Shown here: positions 47,199 to 57,837 of the stretch, piece by piece
Position numbering within the stretch: the stretch's first letter is position 1
How the letters are laid out: every line of letters begins with the position of its first letter
NCBI RefSeq assembly: GCF_910592395.1
Contig: NC_088313.1
Coordinates: forward strand, 13,844,437 to 13,908,436
From: Lineus longissimus
Lineage: Eukaryota; Nemertea; Pilidiophora; Heteronemertea; Lineidae
Reading direction: 5' to 3'
Length of the DNA stretch: 64,000 nt
Notes under the pieces: generated by a model
The model's database searches: none
What the model was told of the DNA's origin: nothing
The model's input: only the letters and a program-made list of their open reading frames with translations
Position numbers and translations under genes: made by a program

Positions 47199-49247
47199 TT
47201 ACATCGGATAAGAATAATCAGGATTGAATGAATTGTCAAATTCAGTTACGTCTTTGCCCCCGAATAGAATTATTTTGATCACGGGATTTTTCAGCCAGTT
47301 CAGCCGACTTTGCGAAAACCTATGATCGAGCTTAAAGTACTTTTTAATGAACGCGTAGTCAACGATGTAGGTTTTATTTTTCTTCAGATTGGGCTTGCCG
47401 TTAATCCTCGGAGCCAAACGCGGCGAGGTACTGTTCAACAACGGATTCGGCTTTCCATCGACAGTCGGCAGAAGGGCCGATAGCAGGAATTGTAATTGAC
47501 CGGGTTGATTCCCATCCGTCTTGTATTTAGTATTGCCCGGATGATTTGGTCTCGAATTGATGCTATGAAGAACATTGAACTGAAACGTGTTGGTGCTATA
47601 CAGCATGTTGGCCAGGCCAGCACAGATAACACCCGATGCCCACCAGGATTGCGCTTCAAACTCAGTACTGAAGGGCAGTAGGAAAGATAATGTGTCACGG
47701 TGAAAAGCCACCATCATTGGATCGATATGGTAGTTTGTATTGACCATTGAATTCTTGTCATAGAAATGTCCAGTATATGTGTAGTATGGATAGCTGACTG
47801 CCGGCTCGTGAGCGCCCAAGAACTGTTCAAAGCATGTCCACACATCGTCGCTATTGCAACCGCCTTCATCTTTCCATCTTCGACCATTAATACTGAACGA
47901 CAGTTTAGCGTCGTCGTCGAGAAAGATGAAATACTTATAACCCTTCTCCGACATTCGGCTCCCGCGTTCAACGGCGTGTTCCAGCTGAAGATTCCTTCCA
48001 CTGGTCCACGTGCTATTCGGCCGGTAAAGATCGCCAGACTCCGTTTCGTACGTCAGCCATAGAACATCTCGATTCGAGTTTGATACAAGTTGATCGTGCA
48101 TCGTGACGCTTGCACCTTGAATTAAATACACGTAGTCTTTCGCAACTTTGACTGGCGGAAAGGTATAGCCGACACATTCCAGATCGCGTATCCAAGCTAT
48201 GGCTAAATCGATATCGGCCCTCCCGATAATATCGATTTGGTAGAGTTCTATGTAAAGGTCGATCATGTTCTGCGCCAACGAAACGGTTTTCGGGATCCAG
48301 TTCACCAGGAATTTGATCAGTCTGCTGGTTTTAAGGTAGACATCAATTTCATTGTGAAAATCGACCATATACGAATGCGCGTTGCGGATTTGATTGACGT
48401 ATGGCGGACCGAAAGCGATGTGACCGTCGGTGTCCCAGACTAACCGTTGAGTGAAATACGACCGCCATATATCCGTGACACGCATGTCTACGCTTGCCGG
48501 CAGAAGCAGACCCCAAAAGGCGAACTGTGCATGCATCGTTGCCTGGGCGTTGTAGGGTGACATGATGTAATGCGGTAGAGCGTAATACTTCTCCACCATC
48601 TCGAACTGAAAAGGAATTTTCTGCGTCAGTCTGTAGATCGCGTCAACGTCGGGGTCGGTTTGGGCTAAATAGTTAATCACCGCGACCTTTTCCGGTTTGA
48701 CGGTACCGATCACTTTCATGTTCTTCGTGTCGGAATCTTTGATTTTATCCAGTGGCAACCCCCTCGGCCAAAATGTTGTGTTGGGTTTGATATATGGAAT
48801 GTAGGGATTGTACACGTGTCCAGGGACCTGTATTAGATCGAATCTGATCGACGAATCCAAAAGCGGCTCGGCTTTAGGAAACTTGGGGAAGTTGTCGTCG
48901 TCGGTGTCGTATATCCACTTGGCCCCGTTAGCCACGGCGTACATGAAGCCAATGTTTTTGCGACTGAAATGATTCCATGGAATATGCTGGCAGATATGGT
49001 ACGGACAGCGCTCCTGCCAGGCAACGTCTAGGAAGATCAGATTGGGAAATGACGGTACTTCTTTTGGGCCTTTCTTGTCACCGACCAGTACCATACACCA
49101 CTTTGGCATCATCAGTAGGTCCTTCACGGCGTCGGTCAAATTGAAGATCGTGGTGACCACCACCCATTTGTCGCAGTTCATTTGAACCCGATGTAGAGTT
49201 ACCTTGAACGAATGGTTATTCAAGTACAGTATAAGTGGCATGTACAA
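47199..49247 (-). CDS. STELLO/DUF288-family glycosyltransferase-like protein, main exon
   Basis: A 682-codon frame, the best host gene in the window. The N-terminal half matches the STELLO (DUF288) family: KWVVVTTIFNLTDAVKDL (27-44), W50CMVLVGDKKGPKEV and WIYDTDDDNF with an acidic DxD-type motif at 114-119. The C-terminal half has a second nucleotide-sugar-type acidic motif, FIFLDDDAKL (443-446), inside a separate domain starting near 370. Plant STELLO proteins are Golgi type II membrane proteins; here the anchor is on another exon (49713-49887). The true exon start is not fixed. ATG 49247 is the first Met, but an acceptor near GTTCAAG (about 49205) is possible. Substrate unknown. The stop is the TAA ending at 47199. 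Confidence 0.82.
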   Translation of the reverse strand: MYMPLILYLNNHSFKVTLHRVQMNCDKWVVVTTIFNLTDAVKDLLMMPKWCMVLVGDKKGPKEVPSFPNLIFLDVAWQERCPYHICQHIPWNHFSRKNIGFMYAVANGAKWIYDTDDDNFPKFPKAEPLLDSSIRFDLIQVPGHVYNPYIPYIKPNTTFWPRGLPLDKIKDSDTKNMKVIGTVKPEKVAVINYLAQTDPDVDAIYRLTQKIPFQFEMVEKYYALPHYIMSPYNAQATMHAQFAFWGLLLPASVDMRVTDIWRSYFTQRLVWDTDGHIAFGPPYVNQIRNAHSYMVDFHNEIDVYLKTSRLIKFLVNWIPKTVSLAQNMIDLYIELYQIDIIGRADIDLAIAWIRDLECVGYTFPPVKVAKDYVYLIQGASVTMHDQLVSNSNRDVLWLTYETESGDLYRPNSTWTSGRNLQLEHAVERGSRMSEKGYKYFIFLDDDAKLSFSINGRRWKDEGGCNSDDVWTCFEQFLGAHEPAVSYPYYTYTGHFYDKNSMVNTNYHIDPMMVAFHRDTLSFLLPFSTEFEAQSWWASGVICAGLANMLYSTNTFQFNVLHSINSRPNHPGNTKYKTDGNQPGQLQFLLSALLPTVDGKPNPLLNSTSPRLAPRINGKPNLKKNKTYIVDYAFIKKYFKLDHRFSQSRLNWLKNPVIKIILFGGKDVTEFDNSFNPDYSYPM

Positions 49248-49361
49248 AATATGTGAAAATTTTGAACTAGTTTACTAGAACTGAGAAATTGGCTATCAGC
49301 AAATTTGAGTCCAACACCAGTGTAAGTAGTGATTGGATGCTGTAATGGGGAAGAAAAAAAA

Positions 49362-49410
49362 GGGCAACCTTTGGATCAGTGACCAGGGCGTACAATACAT
49401 CTGGCAGACC
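49362..49410 (+). repeat. 5S rRNA-like fragment, partial copy
   Basis: CAACCTTTGGATCAGTGACC followed by AGGGCGTACAATAC, a shorter relative of the copy at 49596, in the intron of the STELLO-like gene. Confidence 0.5.
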
Positions 49411-49595
49411 TTCCCACGCGATGCGAGCTTTGGATTTGTAGTTCGGTACTGAGACGCATGAAGCGCTAAGTAGGATCGACGACGATCCATCTCTGTCCGA
49501 ATGGGGAATGATTATAGTATCCCCAGGTATATGTATGGTACCGCCGGTCATGGAGGAATTCCTTTATCTGTTTATGGACCAGTGGTTGGCGTATT

Positions 49596-49667
49596 GACCC
49601 CAGAGTGGAAGTTAAGCAACGATGAGCACGGTCAACCTTTGGATCGGTGACCAGTGCGTACAGTACA
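49596..49667 (+). repeat. 5S rRNA-like sequence (pseudogene or 5S-derived SINE head)
   Basis: GTGGAAGTTAAGCAACGATG, GAGCACGGTCAACC and TTTGGATCGGTGACC align in order with the box A, intermediate and box C promoter segments of animal 5S rRNA (GGAAGYTAAGCA...TTGGATGGGTGACC). The 5' third of 5S is poor. Either a 5S pseudogene or a SINE3-like element. Confidence 0.6.
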
Positions 49668-49712
49668 CTGGACGTAATCAACATACATTCGTACTTCAAG
49701 CATTATGCGTAC

Positions 49713-49887
49713 CTTATTACATCTAGCAGTTGATTTCGTCTTTCCGGTATACCTGGATGAACCAGGTTTCAAGCGCTGGTGTACTTTGTCATTCCCGAAG
49801 TTCAGGATCTTGAGGTTGAACAGGAAAATGATCAACGTGACGACAACCATCAATCCAAGGATTCTTGTCCAAGTCTTCAGGGAGCCA
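49713..49887 (-). CDS. STELLO-like gene, membrane-anchor exon
   Basis: An acceptor TGTCTTTTCTAG precedes 49887 and a donor AAG/GTACGC follows at 49713/49712. The 175 nt exon encodes a hydrophobic stretch, ILGLMVVVTLIIFLFNLKIL, after basic residues and before a polar stem, as in a type II signal anchor. It is on the same strand about 470 bp upstream of the main exon. At least one more 5' exon with the start codon must exist upstream. Confidence 0.6.
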
Positions 49888-50192
49888 CTAGAAAAGACAT
49901 ACTGAGATATAACTTATCGCAAGCACATCATAGAACAGGTAAAGCTCTTGCATGAGAAGATAATACATGTAGATCATCTGAAAAGTCATCATGAGGAAAT
50001 CAGGGGTTAATGTTCGCTTCTCCGGCCCGCGAAATTTTTTTTCCAAACACGATATCCATTAGACTTATTTAAAGCTCTCTGATTGGCTGATATCATAGTG
50101 CGTCATCACTCCTTATATGGAACACCCAGAAGTATTAGGGTAGCAGGAAGGGTTGGGCGTTTGTGGTTTCTGAGTCTGAGGGGGTTGGTGTC

Positions 50193-50254
50193 TGTTGACT
50201 GTGCTTTAAGAGAGACTAGGCATGGTGCCAGTCTCTCTTAAAGCACAGTCAACA
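50193..50254. repeat. 25 bp perfect hairpin, Helitron copy 2
   Basis: Arms 50193-50217 and 50230-50254, same sequence as 41757-41818; the loop differs at one base. Confidence 0.95.
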
Positions 50255-51273
50255 GGCATTTGGTGTCAGTATTTGGGTTTTGATTGCCATGACTGTACCC
50301 CAGCAAAGCATTGAAGAAGAAGAAATGTTATTATATATTGAGGAAAGCAAAATTTATTATGAGACTAGAAGGCAGTGTCCTGACTTGATTATTTTGAAAA
50401 TGGCAGTCTGAACACATTAGAAGGTGGAACATGGCATTTTATCGACTTTGAAGTGTTCCGCAGTTAAAGGGAGACTATAGGCAGCAGCTAGGTAGGCAAG
50501 ATAAAGTCATACAAATTTGCCAATAGGGGTCAGTCATATCTCTAGGCATGGCGCCAGTCTCTCTTAAAGCACAGTCAACAGGCATTTGGTCTTAGTATTT
50601 GGGTACAGAATCAAGGCAGAATCAAGGCAGCTCAGAGAGCAATGATTGAACGATGCTGTGGACAAGTCCAAGGATACTGCATCAGTCACAACCAACTTCT
50701 CATCAGAAAGCGTCACCACCAGCATATTCAATGTTCAGTTCCAACCTGTACCAGTCCAATGCACGCCTGTCATGGTCAGCAGTGGTCAGCTCAGCGCGAT
50801 ATGGAACATTCTTCCGAAACTCAAGCGAGGGAAGTCTGCTCATTAGCCTATCTCGCGCACTGCTCCTTCTTGTCAAACATCGTAGTGAAATCGTGGTACA
50901 GTGGGGCGTCCTCGAGGATTGCAGCTGGTCGGACAGACGTGAGGTGGAATGTGGGCGGCTGCACTTCTTCGTTGATGTGCAATGGCAGATAGCACAGTTG
51001 TTGCGTTGCATGACAGCTGAAAGTGAATGTGATATCATAGAACTGAGGCGTTTGCAATGAGACTATAGGTGAAGTAGAAGCAAGGAGTGAAATGGGCCAT
51101 CTTCCAGTGACTAATATACAGAGTAAGGGCACTGGGTGTTGTTAGATTCAGCATTGAATGTATTCCTCGTACAAGCGTGAATAGTGTGGACATACAGTGA
51201 GAGGTGAGAGACCCCTATTGACTACTTCTTGTAACTTTATCTTGGATATTATATTAGTATTGAACTTCTAGCC

Positions 51274-51402
51274 ATGGATTATGAAGAAATTGAAGTTGTA
51301 GGCATGGAATATGAAAAATTATTCAACGTTGAAAGACATTATTCCATGAGGCTTTGCCGTGATCGCAAAGGACGCGACGCGATTGGTTCACATGCTAATG
51401 AG
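51274..51402 (+). CDS. Possible captured exon within Helitron copy 2
   Basis: Same 43-codon exon with donor GAG/GTATGA as at 42863-42991 and no substitutions seen. Function unknown. Confidence 0.3.
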
Positions 51403-52844
51403 GTATGATAATGATAATTACCTCTATAATGCTACTTGGATAGCGACTGTGTCGTTGATTGCAACAGTGGTCTATGTCAATGTGTGCCTGTAATGTCAAT
51501 GAAGTATGATGAGGTGATGACGATAGTGCAATTGACTAGGTGGCGCATTTTAGAATCAGCAGTGAGCACTGTGTGTAACATGGTGGAGGCAGCGGAGATA
51601 ATAACTGTGTCGAAAGTATTGTTATAGGGCCTTCCCTAGGCCCATGGGGTTAAATTTACAATCCACGATTGAAAAGACGTAGTTTGATCGCATTCAACTA
51701 TAAATCCATTGAACAGTTGTGTTCCTTGGCTTTAGTCAACCGATGACCTTTTGTTGGGCCATGATCGGGGATTGTAAACTGTAAATGTATTATGGACTGG
51801 GAGACGGGGGAAACACAAGTGAAATAGACCAAAACAAGTGATTTTGGGGCTTTGGTTTAGACGCATGTCCCACATGCGCCATGCGGGATTATGCGGGATT
51901 ATACGGTTCATGTGAACTTGTTGACATCTACATGATCTAGTGCCGTTATTGGTCATGGTACATGGTAGGCCTAATCATCATGGCAATATGTTTCAGCAAA
52001 AGCTCGGAGTAAAATGAACTGCCGATGAATAATGATGTTGTTCATGTTTACCATGTTTACTAGTACATAGCCATAGGGTATGCACTGGCCAGTGCACTTT
52101 CTGCACGTCGTCATGGTCATGTACGTGATACCTTGCATATTTTGTTTTTTGAATGCGCATGCTTTTTGGGCAAAATCACTTGTACCATCCCTAATGAATA
52201 ATGTCTTCTTATCCCTATGACTCCATACACAGTGAGGGCATTGTCCCATTCTCATCAAATGGTAACTTATTGTACCGTATTAGGGTGGAAGTTGGGGAGC
52301 AGATACCTACCGCTGCACGCCTGTCATAATCAGCAGTGATGAGCTTAGCGCGATATGGAACATTCTTCAGAAACTCAAGCGAGGGAAGTCTGCTCATTAG
52401 CATATCTCGCGCACTGCTCCTTATTGTCAAACATCGTAGTGAAATCGTAATGGAAAACGTCTGGCTTTGCGCCAGACGTTGAGACTAATAAGTGAAGAAC
52501 TAGTAGGTAAAGAACTTCTACTTGCGCGAGACTGCTCTGATAAAATTATCATTGCAGAGACTGCGGTGACGTACACATATATTTTTTACAATCAAAAATG
52601 CCCTCAAAAGACGACATGGAATGATTATTTTATTGATATTTCCTACTATATACCTTCCAATTATCACTTTATACAAATAGATCGGCGTTAGGTCGCATGC
52701 TTTTCTTTCCTGGTGACACTATAAAGCAAAATAGTTGCAACCCCGTAAATGCGCTATAAGTCCAATAATAAGTGACGGTGACCCGTTATAAATGTTTCGC
52801 CAGCTTCGCTTTTTTGCCGCTACGCGGCGCGTTGGGCCCTTGCG

Positions 52845-52887
52845 TCTAGTGTGGCCTAATGGTTAGCGCGTCGGACTGCTAATCTGA
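52845..52887 (+). repeat. tRNA 5' half (Ser GCT-like), tRNA pseudogene or SINE head
   Basis: GTGGCCTAATGGTTAGCGCG gives a D arm with A box, then TCGGA CTGCTAA TCTGA an anticodon arm with anticodon GCT. The T arm and B box are absent. The first bases of the acceptor arm coincide with the Helitron end (CTAG), so the Helitron is fused to it at this point. Confidence 0.6.
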
Positions 52888-53456
52888 TAAATGCCTACCA
52901 CTCCAGACAATCGCGTGACAAACATAATGATTTCAAAGCCATTTATGGGCCGAGTCATTTTACATACTGATCATTGTGATGATAGAATTCCATAGCGATA
53001 CGTAGCTGGGATGGACCTAAATAGTCCAAGGCCAACATAAAAGCCTAGGATATACCCCCTCCCATCAGCTGTCTGTGCTGTTTGTTTACCCGAAGTCTCT
53101 AAGTCTAAGTCTAACGTTAGGCCATATTATTGCAATGGTTAGGCGTAGCTAGAAGCATACGGTAGCTGCCTGTGATGATGCTGGGCCTAGGCCTAGGGCC
53201 TACAGGCTTTAAAATTGGCTCCAGCGTTTACAAATTTCCTGATGCAGATCTTCAATATATCTAAGCCTAAAATCCATTGATTGTTCAAAGTCACCATCAT
53301 TGCAAATTGTACAGAGCATCTTCGCTCCAAGTTGTTCCATATAAGGAGTGATGACGCACTATGATATCAGCCAATCAGAGAGCTTTAATTAAGTCAAATG
53401 GATATCGTGTTTGGAAAAAATGATTTCGCCTCCGGCCCTGCACACAAACCCCTGAT

Positions 53457-53860
53457 ACATTCACCCTCTTTGGTGAACTTTTGGCGCAAAAGCAGTTGCG
53501 CAAAGCAAAGCAAGAGCGCCCAAGTAGTAACAATATCCAAACACGCGTTTTAATTGGTTGTTTGATCATGCCGACGGACATTAGAGCACTGTCTTCTTCG
53601 AGGTGCGCTCTGAAACCTCGATTCTAAGATCTCTGAGTGCCATTTTCAATCGCACAAATCATTAGAAGTAGTGCGGTACTGGAACCGAGGTTGACAGTTT
53701 AACCGTAGAAGCTGACTTGAAGGTGGTGTACACATGTTTAGGGGAAAATGTCTCACTAGGGGTTTGTGTGCAGCGCCGGAGAATAGAATATTAACCCCTG
53801 ATTTGCTCCTGATGCTAAAAGATAAGCAATGACGACGGCGTCATATTTGTCCCCAGCATA
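53457..53860. other. No gene; terminal-repeat fragments
   Basis: Contains a ~50 bp palindromic relic (53757-53808: AGGGGTTTGTGTGCAG...TTAACCCCT) made of the two tips of the element at 49999-53456. Confidence 0.5.
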
Positions 53861-53877
53861 GTTCCAAAGTTGAACCT

Positions 53878-55635
53878 TTGCAGCTTGTGCTTTTGTGTCG
53901 TGAAAAGGATTTTGAATATTTTAAGATGGATAAGATATGTACTCGCCTTGTAACTGACTTGAAGGACATTGAAGAGCAGGGTCTACAAATTGACTCAAAT
54001 GATAGTGGGAATAAGGTACTCGGTTCTGTTCTGTTTTTTCTTGGTGATAATTTAGGAAGTCATCTTGTATAGGAAGTTTTTCAGAGGATTTCTCTACCCA
54101 ACCATACATGTGTCGGTACTGTCTCATTACAAACAAAGAATTTACTGAGAATCCATTGAAGGTGTCAAAACAGAGAACAATGACCAACTATTCAGAATCC
54201 GTGGACATTTTAGAAGAAGGTGAAATATCAATGCACAAAGGGATTGTTGGGTCTTCCCCATTCAACACTTTGAAATATTTTCATGTTTGTTCACCTGCTC
54301 TGCCACCCTGCTTGGGACATGACTTATTTGAAGGCATTGTAAGATATGATTTGGCTTTCTTTATAAAGGATGTTTGGTAAAGAAAAGGTGGTTTAACTAT
54401 GATTTTCTGAACAGAATGATCAAAAAGACTTCACTGAAATCGTTTGATGCGCGAGATATACCTCCAGATCTGGTTAGCAAGGGAGAAAAACTTTCTGGGC
54501 ATGCTGCAGAAAACTGGTGTCTTCTCAGAAATCTCCCTCTTTTCTTGCATTTGAAAGTAGAGAACCCTGAGGATGAAACCTGGAAGTTAATTCTTTTACT
54601 TCGGGAGATTGTGGAGTTAGTCTGTTCACCCAAAATTGCTGAAGGACAGGTGGCTTACCTTCGTTTGATGCGCGAGATATACCTCCAGATCTGGTTAGCA
54701 AGGGAGAAAAACTTTCTGGGCATGCTGCAGAAAACTGGTGTCTTCTCAGAAATCTCCCTCTTTTCTTGCATTTGAAAGTAGAGAACCCTGAGGATGAAAC
54801 CTGGAAGTTAATTCTTTTACTTCGGGAGATTGTGGAGTTAGTCTGTTCACCCAAAATTGCTGAAGGACAGGTGGCTTACCTTCGTGTTCTCATTGAGGAG
54901 TACCTTACTGAGAGGAAGGATATCTTCCCTGATATTAAGCTTAGGCCAAAACATCACTACCTGATGCACTACCCTGAGCTAATTCTTCAGTGTGGACCTT
55001 TACTTAGGTCTTGGACAATGCGGTTTGAAAGTAAACACTCCTACTTCAAGACTCATGTTCGCCACTGTGCAAACTTCATCAACTTGACAAAATCACTGAC
55101 AACAAAGCATCAGCTGCTACAAGCATACTTGAGGCAAGGAGAATATTTCTGTCTTGGTGTTTCAGTAGTATCCTCAATACCATTTCATCCTGAATTGTAT
55201 ACTCCTCCATTGTCTGCTGCTGTTAAGAAATGTGGGATGCATAAGGAGCCGGACTTGGTTCATATTTCAGACAAAGTTACTATTGATGGCACCGAATATT
55301 TCAAGGGAATGTACCTGGTTATAAGGCATCCTACTGCAGGACGATTCCGCTTGTATCTGGCTAAGATTGCGTCAATGATAATAGACATTCGAGATTCTTC
55401 CATATGCCATTTTGTGGTAAAATTGAATATTGGATTGTACAACATTGATCTTGGTGTTTTTGAAGTGGTTTCGATGGCCGAAGCTCATGAGACAACGCAT
55501 GTGACCAATGCTGATGCAATGGTGTGTCTAGACAGAAGTGAACTACTGGATTACCAACCGCTGAATGCTTATCGGATTGATAATGAAATGTTCATTGCCC
55601 TCAAACACTCCATTTGTTTTGAGGGAGAATACTAG
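53878..55635 (+). pseudogene. Transposon-type uncharacterised protein, broken by frameshifts and a tandem duplication
   Basis: Coding similarity runs through several frames. First is LGSVLFFLGDNLGSH, then after a break CRYCLITNKEF (Cys pair) and LPPCLGHDLFEGIVRYDLAF. Next comes an acidic helical region ending YLRVLIEEYL, then KLRPKHHYLMHYPELILQCG and RSWTMRFESKHSYFK. Motifs of this order occur in large uncharacterised proteins repeated many times in animal genomes; I infer a transposon origin and saw no named domain. Breaks: in-frame TAG near 54070, a frame change near 54376, and the 221 bp duplication at 54440-54881. The last frame (54766-55635) is open for 289 codons. Confidence 0.65.
54440..54881. 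repeat. Exact 221 bp tandem duplication
   Basis: 54440-54660 and 54661-54881 appear identical, with TCGT at all three junctions. 221 is not a multiple of three, so the duplication shifts the frame. Its perfection implies a very recent event or an assembly error. Confidence 0.92.
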
Positions 55636-56071
55636 TGGAACAAAAATTACTTTGGTAAATGCACTTTTTGAATTTAGCTACATGTACAATGTAAACTTCT
55701 TTAGACATGTGTTAGAGGCATTTTTGAAGCGTGTAACGGAGTTGAATGGATTTTTGTGGAAAGTTAGGAAAGGTTTGGAGTTAGTCAACTTTGCTTCTAA
55801 GTCGTTCAAATGTTATTTTGGAACTATGAAGTTGCATCATTATTATCGTTCAGGCTGTGGTACAACTGCTGCAGAAAGAAGTATAGTTAGCCTTCCCTCC
55901 TCCACGATTTCCAGTGTATCTGCCAATGCTGTCGATGTGGTTCCAGAAACAGACCTTGAAGATGGTTCCCCCGAGACTGAGTTCTGCATTCCATGGCGCA
56001 GGTTCCCAAAGGCAGTCATGAAACATTGCAAGCGCGGCATTGGCCAACACCACGCGAGAGACGTGAATTGA
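55636..56071 (+). other. Open frame following the transposon-type pseudogene, unrecognised
   Basis: A 168-codon frame (55565-56071) overlaps the end of the previous one in another frame. Its second part is Ser/Thr/Glu-rich and ends in a basic tail. It may be a diverged C-terminal exon; no family recognised. Confidence 0.25.
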
Positions 56072-56108
56072 TCAGTTTAATCAGTGGTGACATGATTGCG
56101 CTGGGTTG

Positions 56109-56504
56109 TGTTACATAGCCTGTACGTATTCCCTGCTATTATTTATAGGCCCTTGCCAATATGCATAGTTTATACATGTGACCGTAGAGCTGTAAGCCAA
56201 ACATTATTTGTAAGATTTAATCATGTAATTATAGGCCTAATTGAACTCTTATAGGCCTATAACACTTAACTTGTTTTGACGTTGCAAGGAGTTGGTTTTG
56301 GAATGTTTTAAGTTCAGTTCAGGAATAGCCACCAACAGAGAAACCCCTGTTTGGATGAGCTCCTACTCAAAATATTAAAAGTTTCATCATCACCGTTATC
56401 TTATCTTCAAGTTACGTTTGTACCATCACATTCCTCCACGCTGTCTGGCTCAAGTCTTCTATCGGCTTGAGTTAGGACAAGAACACGCCTTCGTTGACAT
56501 TACA
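56109..56504 (+). repeat. Probable 5' LTR
   Basis: Ends ...TTGACATTACA directly before the primer-binding site. The start is a guess at TGTTACATAG (56109), the nearest TG upstream; without the 3' LTR it cannot be confirmed. Confidence 0.5.
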
Positions 56505-56521
56505 TGGTGACCCCGACGTGA
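56505..56521 (+). promoter_or_regulatory. Primer-binding site for minus-strand synthesis
   Basis: TGGTGACCCCGACGTGA starts directly after the LTR and opens with TGG, the complement of a tRNA CCA end. The tRNA was not assigned. Confidence 0.85.
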
Positions 56522-56687
56522 TTTAATTCGTATTGATTTACATGTATATCCAGAAAGCGACGTAATGATTTTCATCGGATCGTGTGAGGATTATCATTGG
56601 ATCGTGTGAGGATAATTAACCTGGCTGCAGAAATTGTGAGGATAAAGTTGGCTGCAGAAATTAACTGATCTGGCGTTCTTATTGAGG

Positions 56688-57494
56688 ATGGCAGTGCAGA
56701 TTCATCCAAACCTAGAAGAATCATTACGCTCGCTAGGACTCCACGTGTTACAATCACAATGGTCTCTCCAGGGATCAAGTGGAAGATGGACCCTAACATT
56801 TCAATGGGATTCAAATCAGACAGGCACTAGTGTAGAGCAAACAGCCAAAAGAAAGAAATCGCCAAGGAAGCAGTTACGAGACAAAAAACGCCTAATGAAC
56901 TTTATAGAAAAAAGGAAAGCTCGAAAAACATCAAGTTGTACATGTACTTCGCTCGGTGAAGCAAGGGCGAGCCAAGAGCAAAGCAACTCTACCGACCTCA
57001 AGCAGGTGGAAAAAGGACATGAACCAAGCATTTTTGATACGGATGCGTATAGAGAAATGATCTACGGTAATGAACATGCTCATCAACAAGTATTTCCTGT
57101 ACCACCCCCCAGCCAACCAATTTCCAAACACCGAAAACCATCTCAACCAACTGGATATTCAGAATCTTTATCAAGAGAAAGTGATCGAACAATCTCAGAC
57201 ATCAGCTCTCAAAGTTCAAGAGATTTGAGTGCTCTAGACGAGGAAAACCATTCCAGATTGGACGTTTGCATTGTGCCAATATCTCGTGATGGGACCTGTA
57301 AGCGTTTCGACAAAATTAAGCTCGGAGGGACATTTAACATACGATGGAATTCAACCATTGATGACTGTGTCCGGGAGTATTGTTCCCACATTTTTGGAGA
57401 TGCATCTTTTGCGAGGGAGATTTCTGTGTATGGACGTGTGCTGTCCCCGCACAATTTTCCCCATGACGACGTGGAATTTTTGATCAATGATTAG
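56688..57494 (+). CDS. Gag-region ORF, first part
   Basis: ATG 56688 opens 268 codons. The protein has a Trp-containing N-terminus, a Lys/Arg-rich block (KRKKSPRKQLRDKKRLMNFI), a Ser-rich linker, and a compact C-terminal region (RLDVCIVPISRDGTCKRFDK...DDVEFLIND). It lies where gag should begin, so it is assigned by position; no matrix or capsid fold was recognised. Between 57495 and 57837 is non-coding sequence with an (ATT)n run at about 57776. Confidence 0.45.
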   Translation: MAVQIHPNLEESLRSLGLHVLQSQWSLQGSSGRWTLTFQWDSNQTGTSVEQTAKRKKSPRKQLRDKKRLMNFIEKRKARKTSSCTCTSLGEARASQEQSNSTDLKQVEKGHEPSIFDTDAYREMIYGNEHAHQQVFPVPPPSQPISKHRKPSQPTGYSESLSRESDRTISDISSQSSRDLSALDEENHSRLDVCIVPISRDGTCKRFDKIKLGGTFNIRWNSTIDDCVREYCSHIFGDASFAREISVYGRVLSPHNFPHDDVEFLIND

Positions 57495-57837
57495 ACTACG
57501 AAGGTTGTTGACATTTCTACCGTTCCAATAATGCCCTCATTCCATCTACCGGACGATTGAATCTCGAAATTTGGATTGTCGCTATCACTTTGCATTGAAT
57601 TTGGACTGTGGTCATGTGTTCTCATCTAAGCTGTTTATCAAAGTTGTGATTGTTGTCTCATCATTTCGTATAATAATCTGATATAGGGATTGGGGCGTCA
57701 AAGCTTAATTGAATATAAAGATACCTTTCAAAATTGTTGACAAATGTTAAGGTAATTAGCACCTTGAGCTTAAATTATTATTATTATTATCATATTTAAA
57801 TATCATTCGGATAAGCGCTGCATCCTAACGTGACCCG

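Larger units (their letters stand above)
50126..52849 (+). mobile_element. Non-autonomous Helitron, copy 2
   Basis: Near-identical to 41688-44430 and ends at the same CTAG (52846-52849) with the same terminal hairpin. Differences include a ~33 bp deletion near 50303, a short duplication near 50610, an extra TTATAAATGTTT near 52787 and scattered substitutions. The first three bases (TCA) are missing; the left border is the arm of the inverted-repeat element. Confidence 0.83.
49999..53456. mobile_element. Inverted-repeat element (unclassified) containing Helitron copy 2
   Basis: Left arm 49999-50125 and right arm 53337-53456 are inverted copies, nearly identical over CCAAACACGATATCCATT and TCTGATTGGCTGATATCATA. 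The tips read CAGGGGTT on both sides, bordered by AT. Sequence between is the Helitron copy, then a tRNA half and unrecognised DNA to 53336. A tiny further relative of the two tips lies at 53757-53808. No transposase is inside. Superfamily unresolved. Confidence 0.65.

Noticed and set aside
47435-48443. ORFs antisense or out of frame to the STELLO-like gene
   Set aside because: Shadows of the 682-codon frame without their own motifs.
50001-53454. hAT classification from the CAGGGGTT ends
   Set aside because: No 8 bp target duplication; only AT borders both ends and the superfamily stays open.
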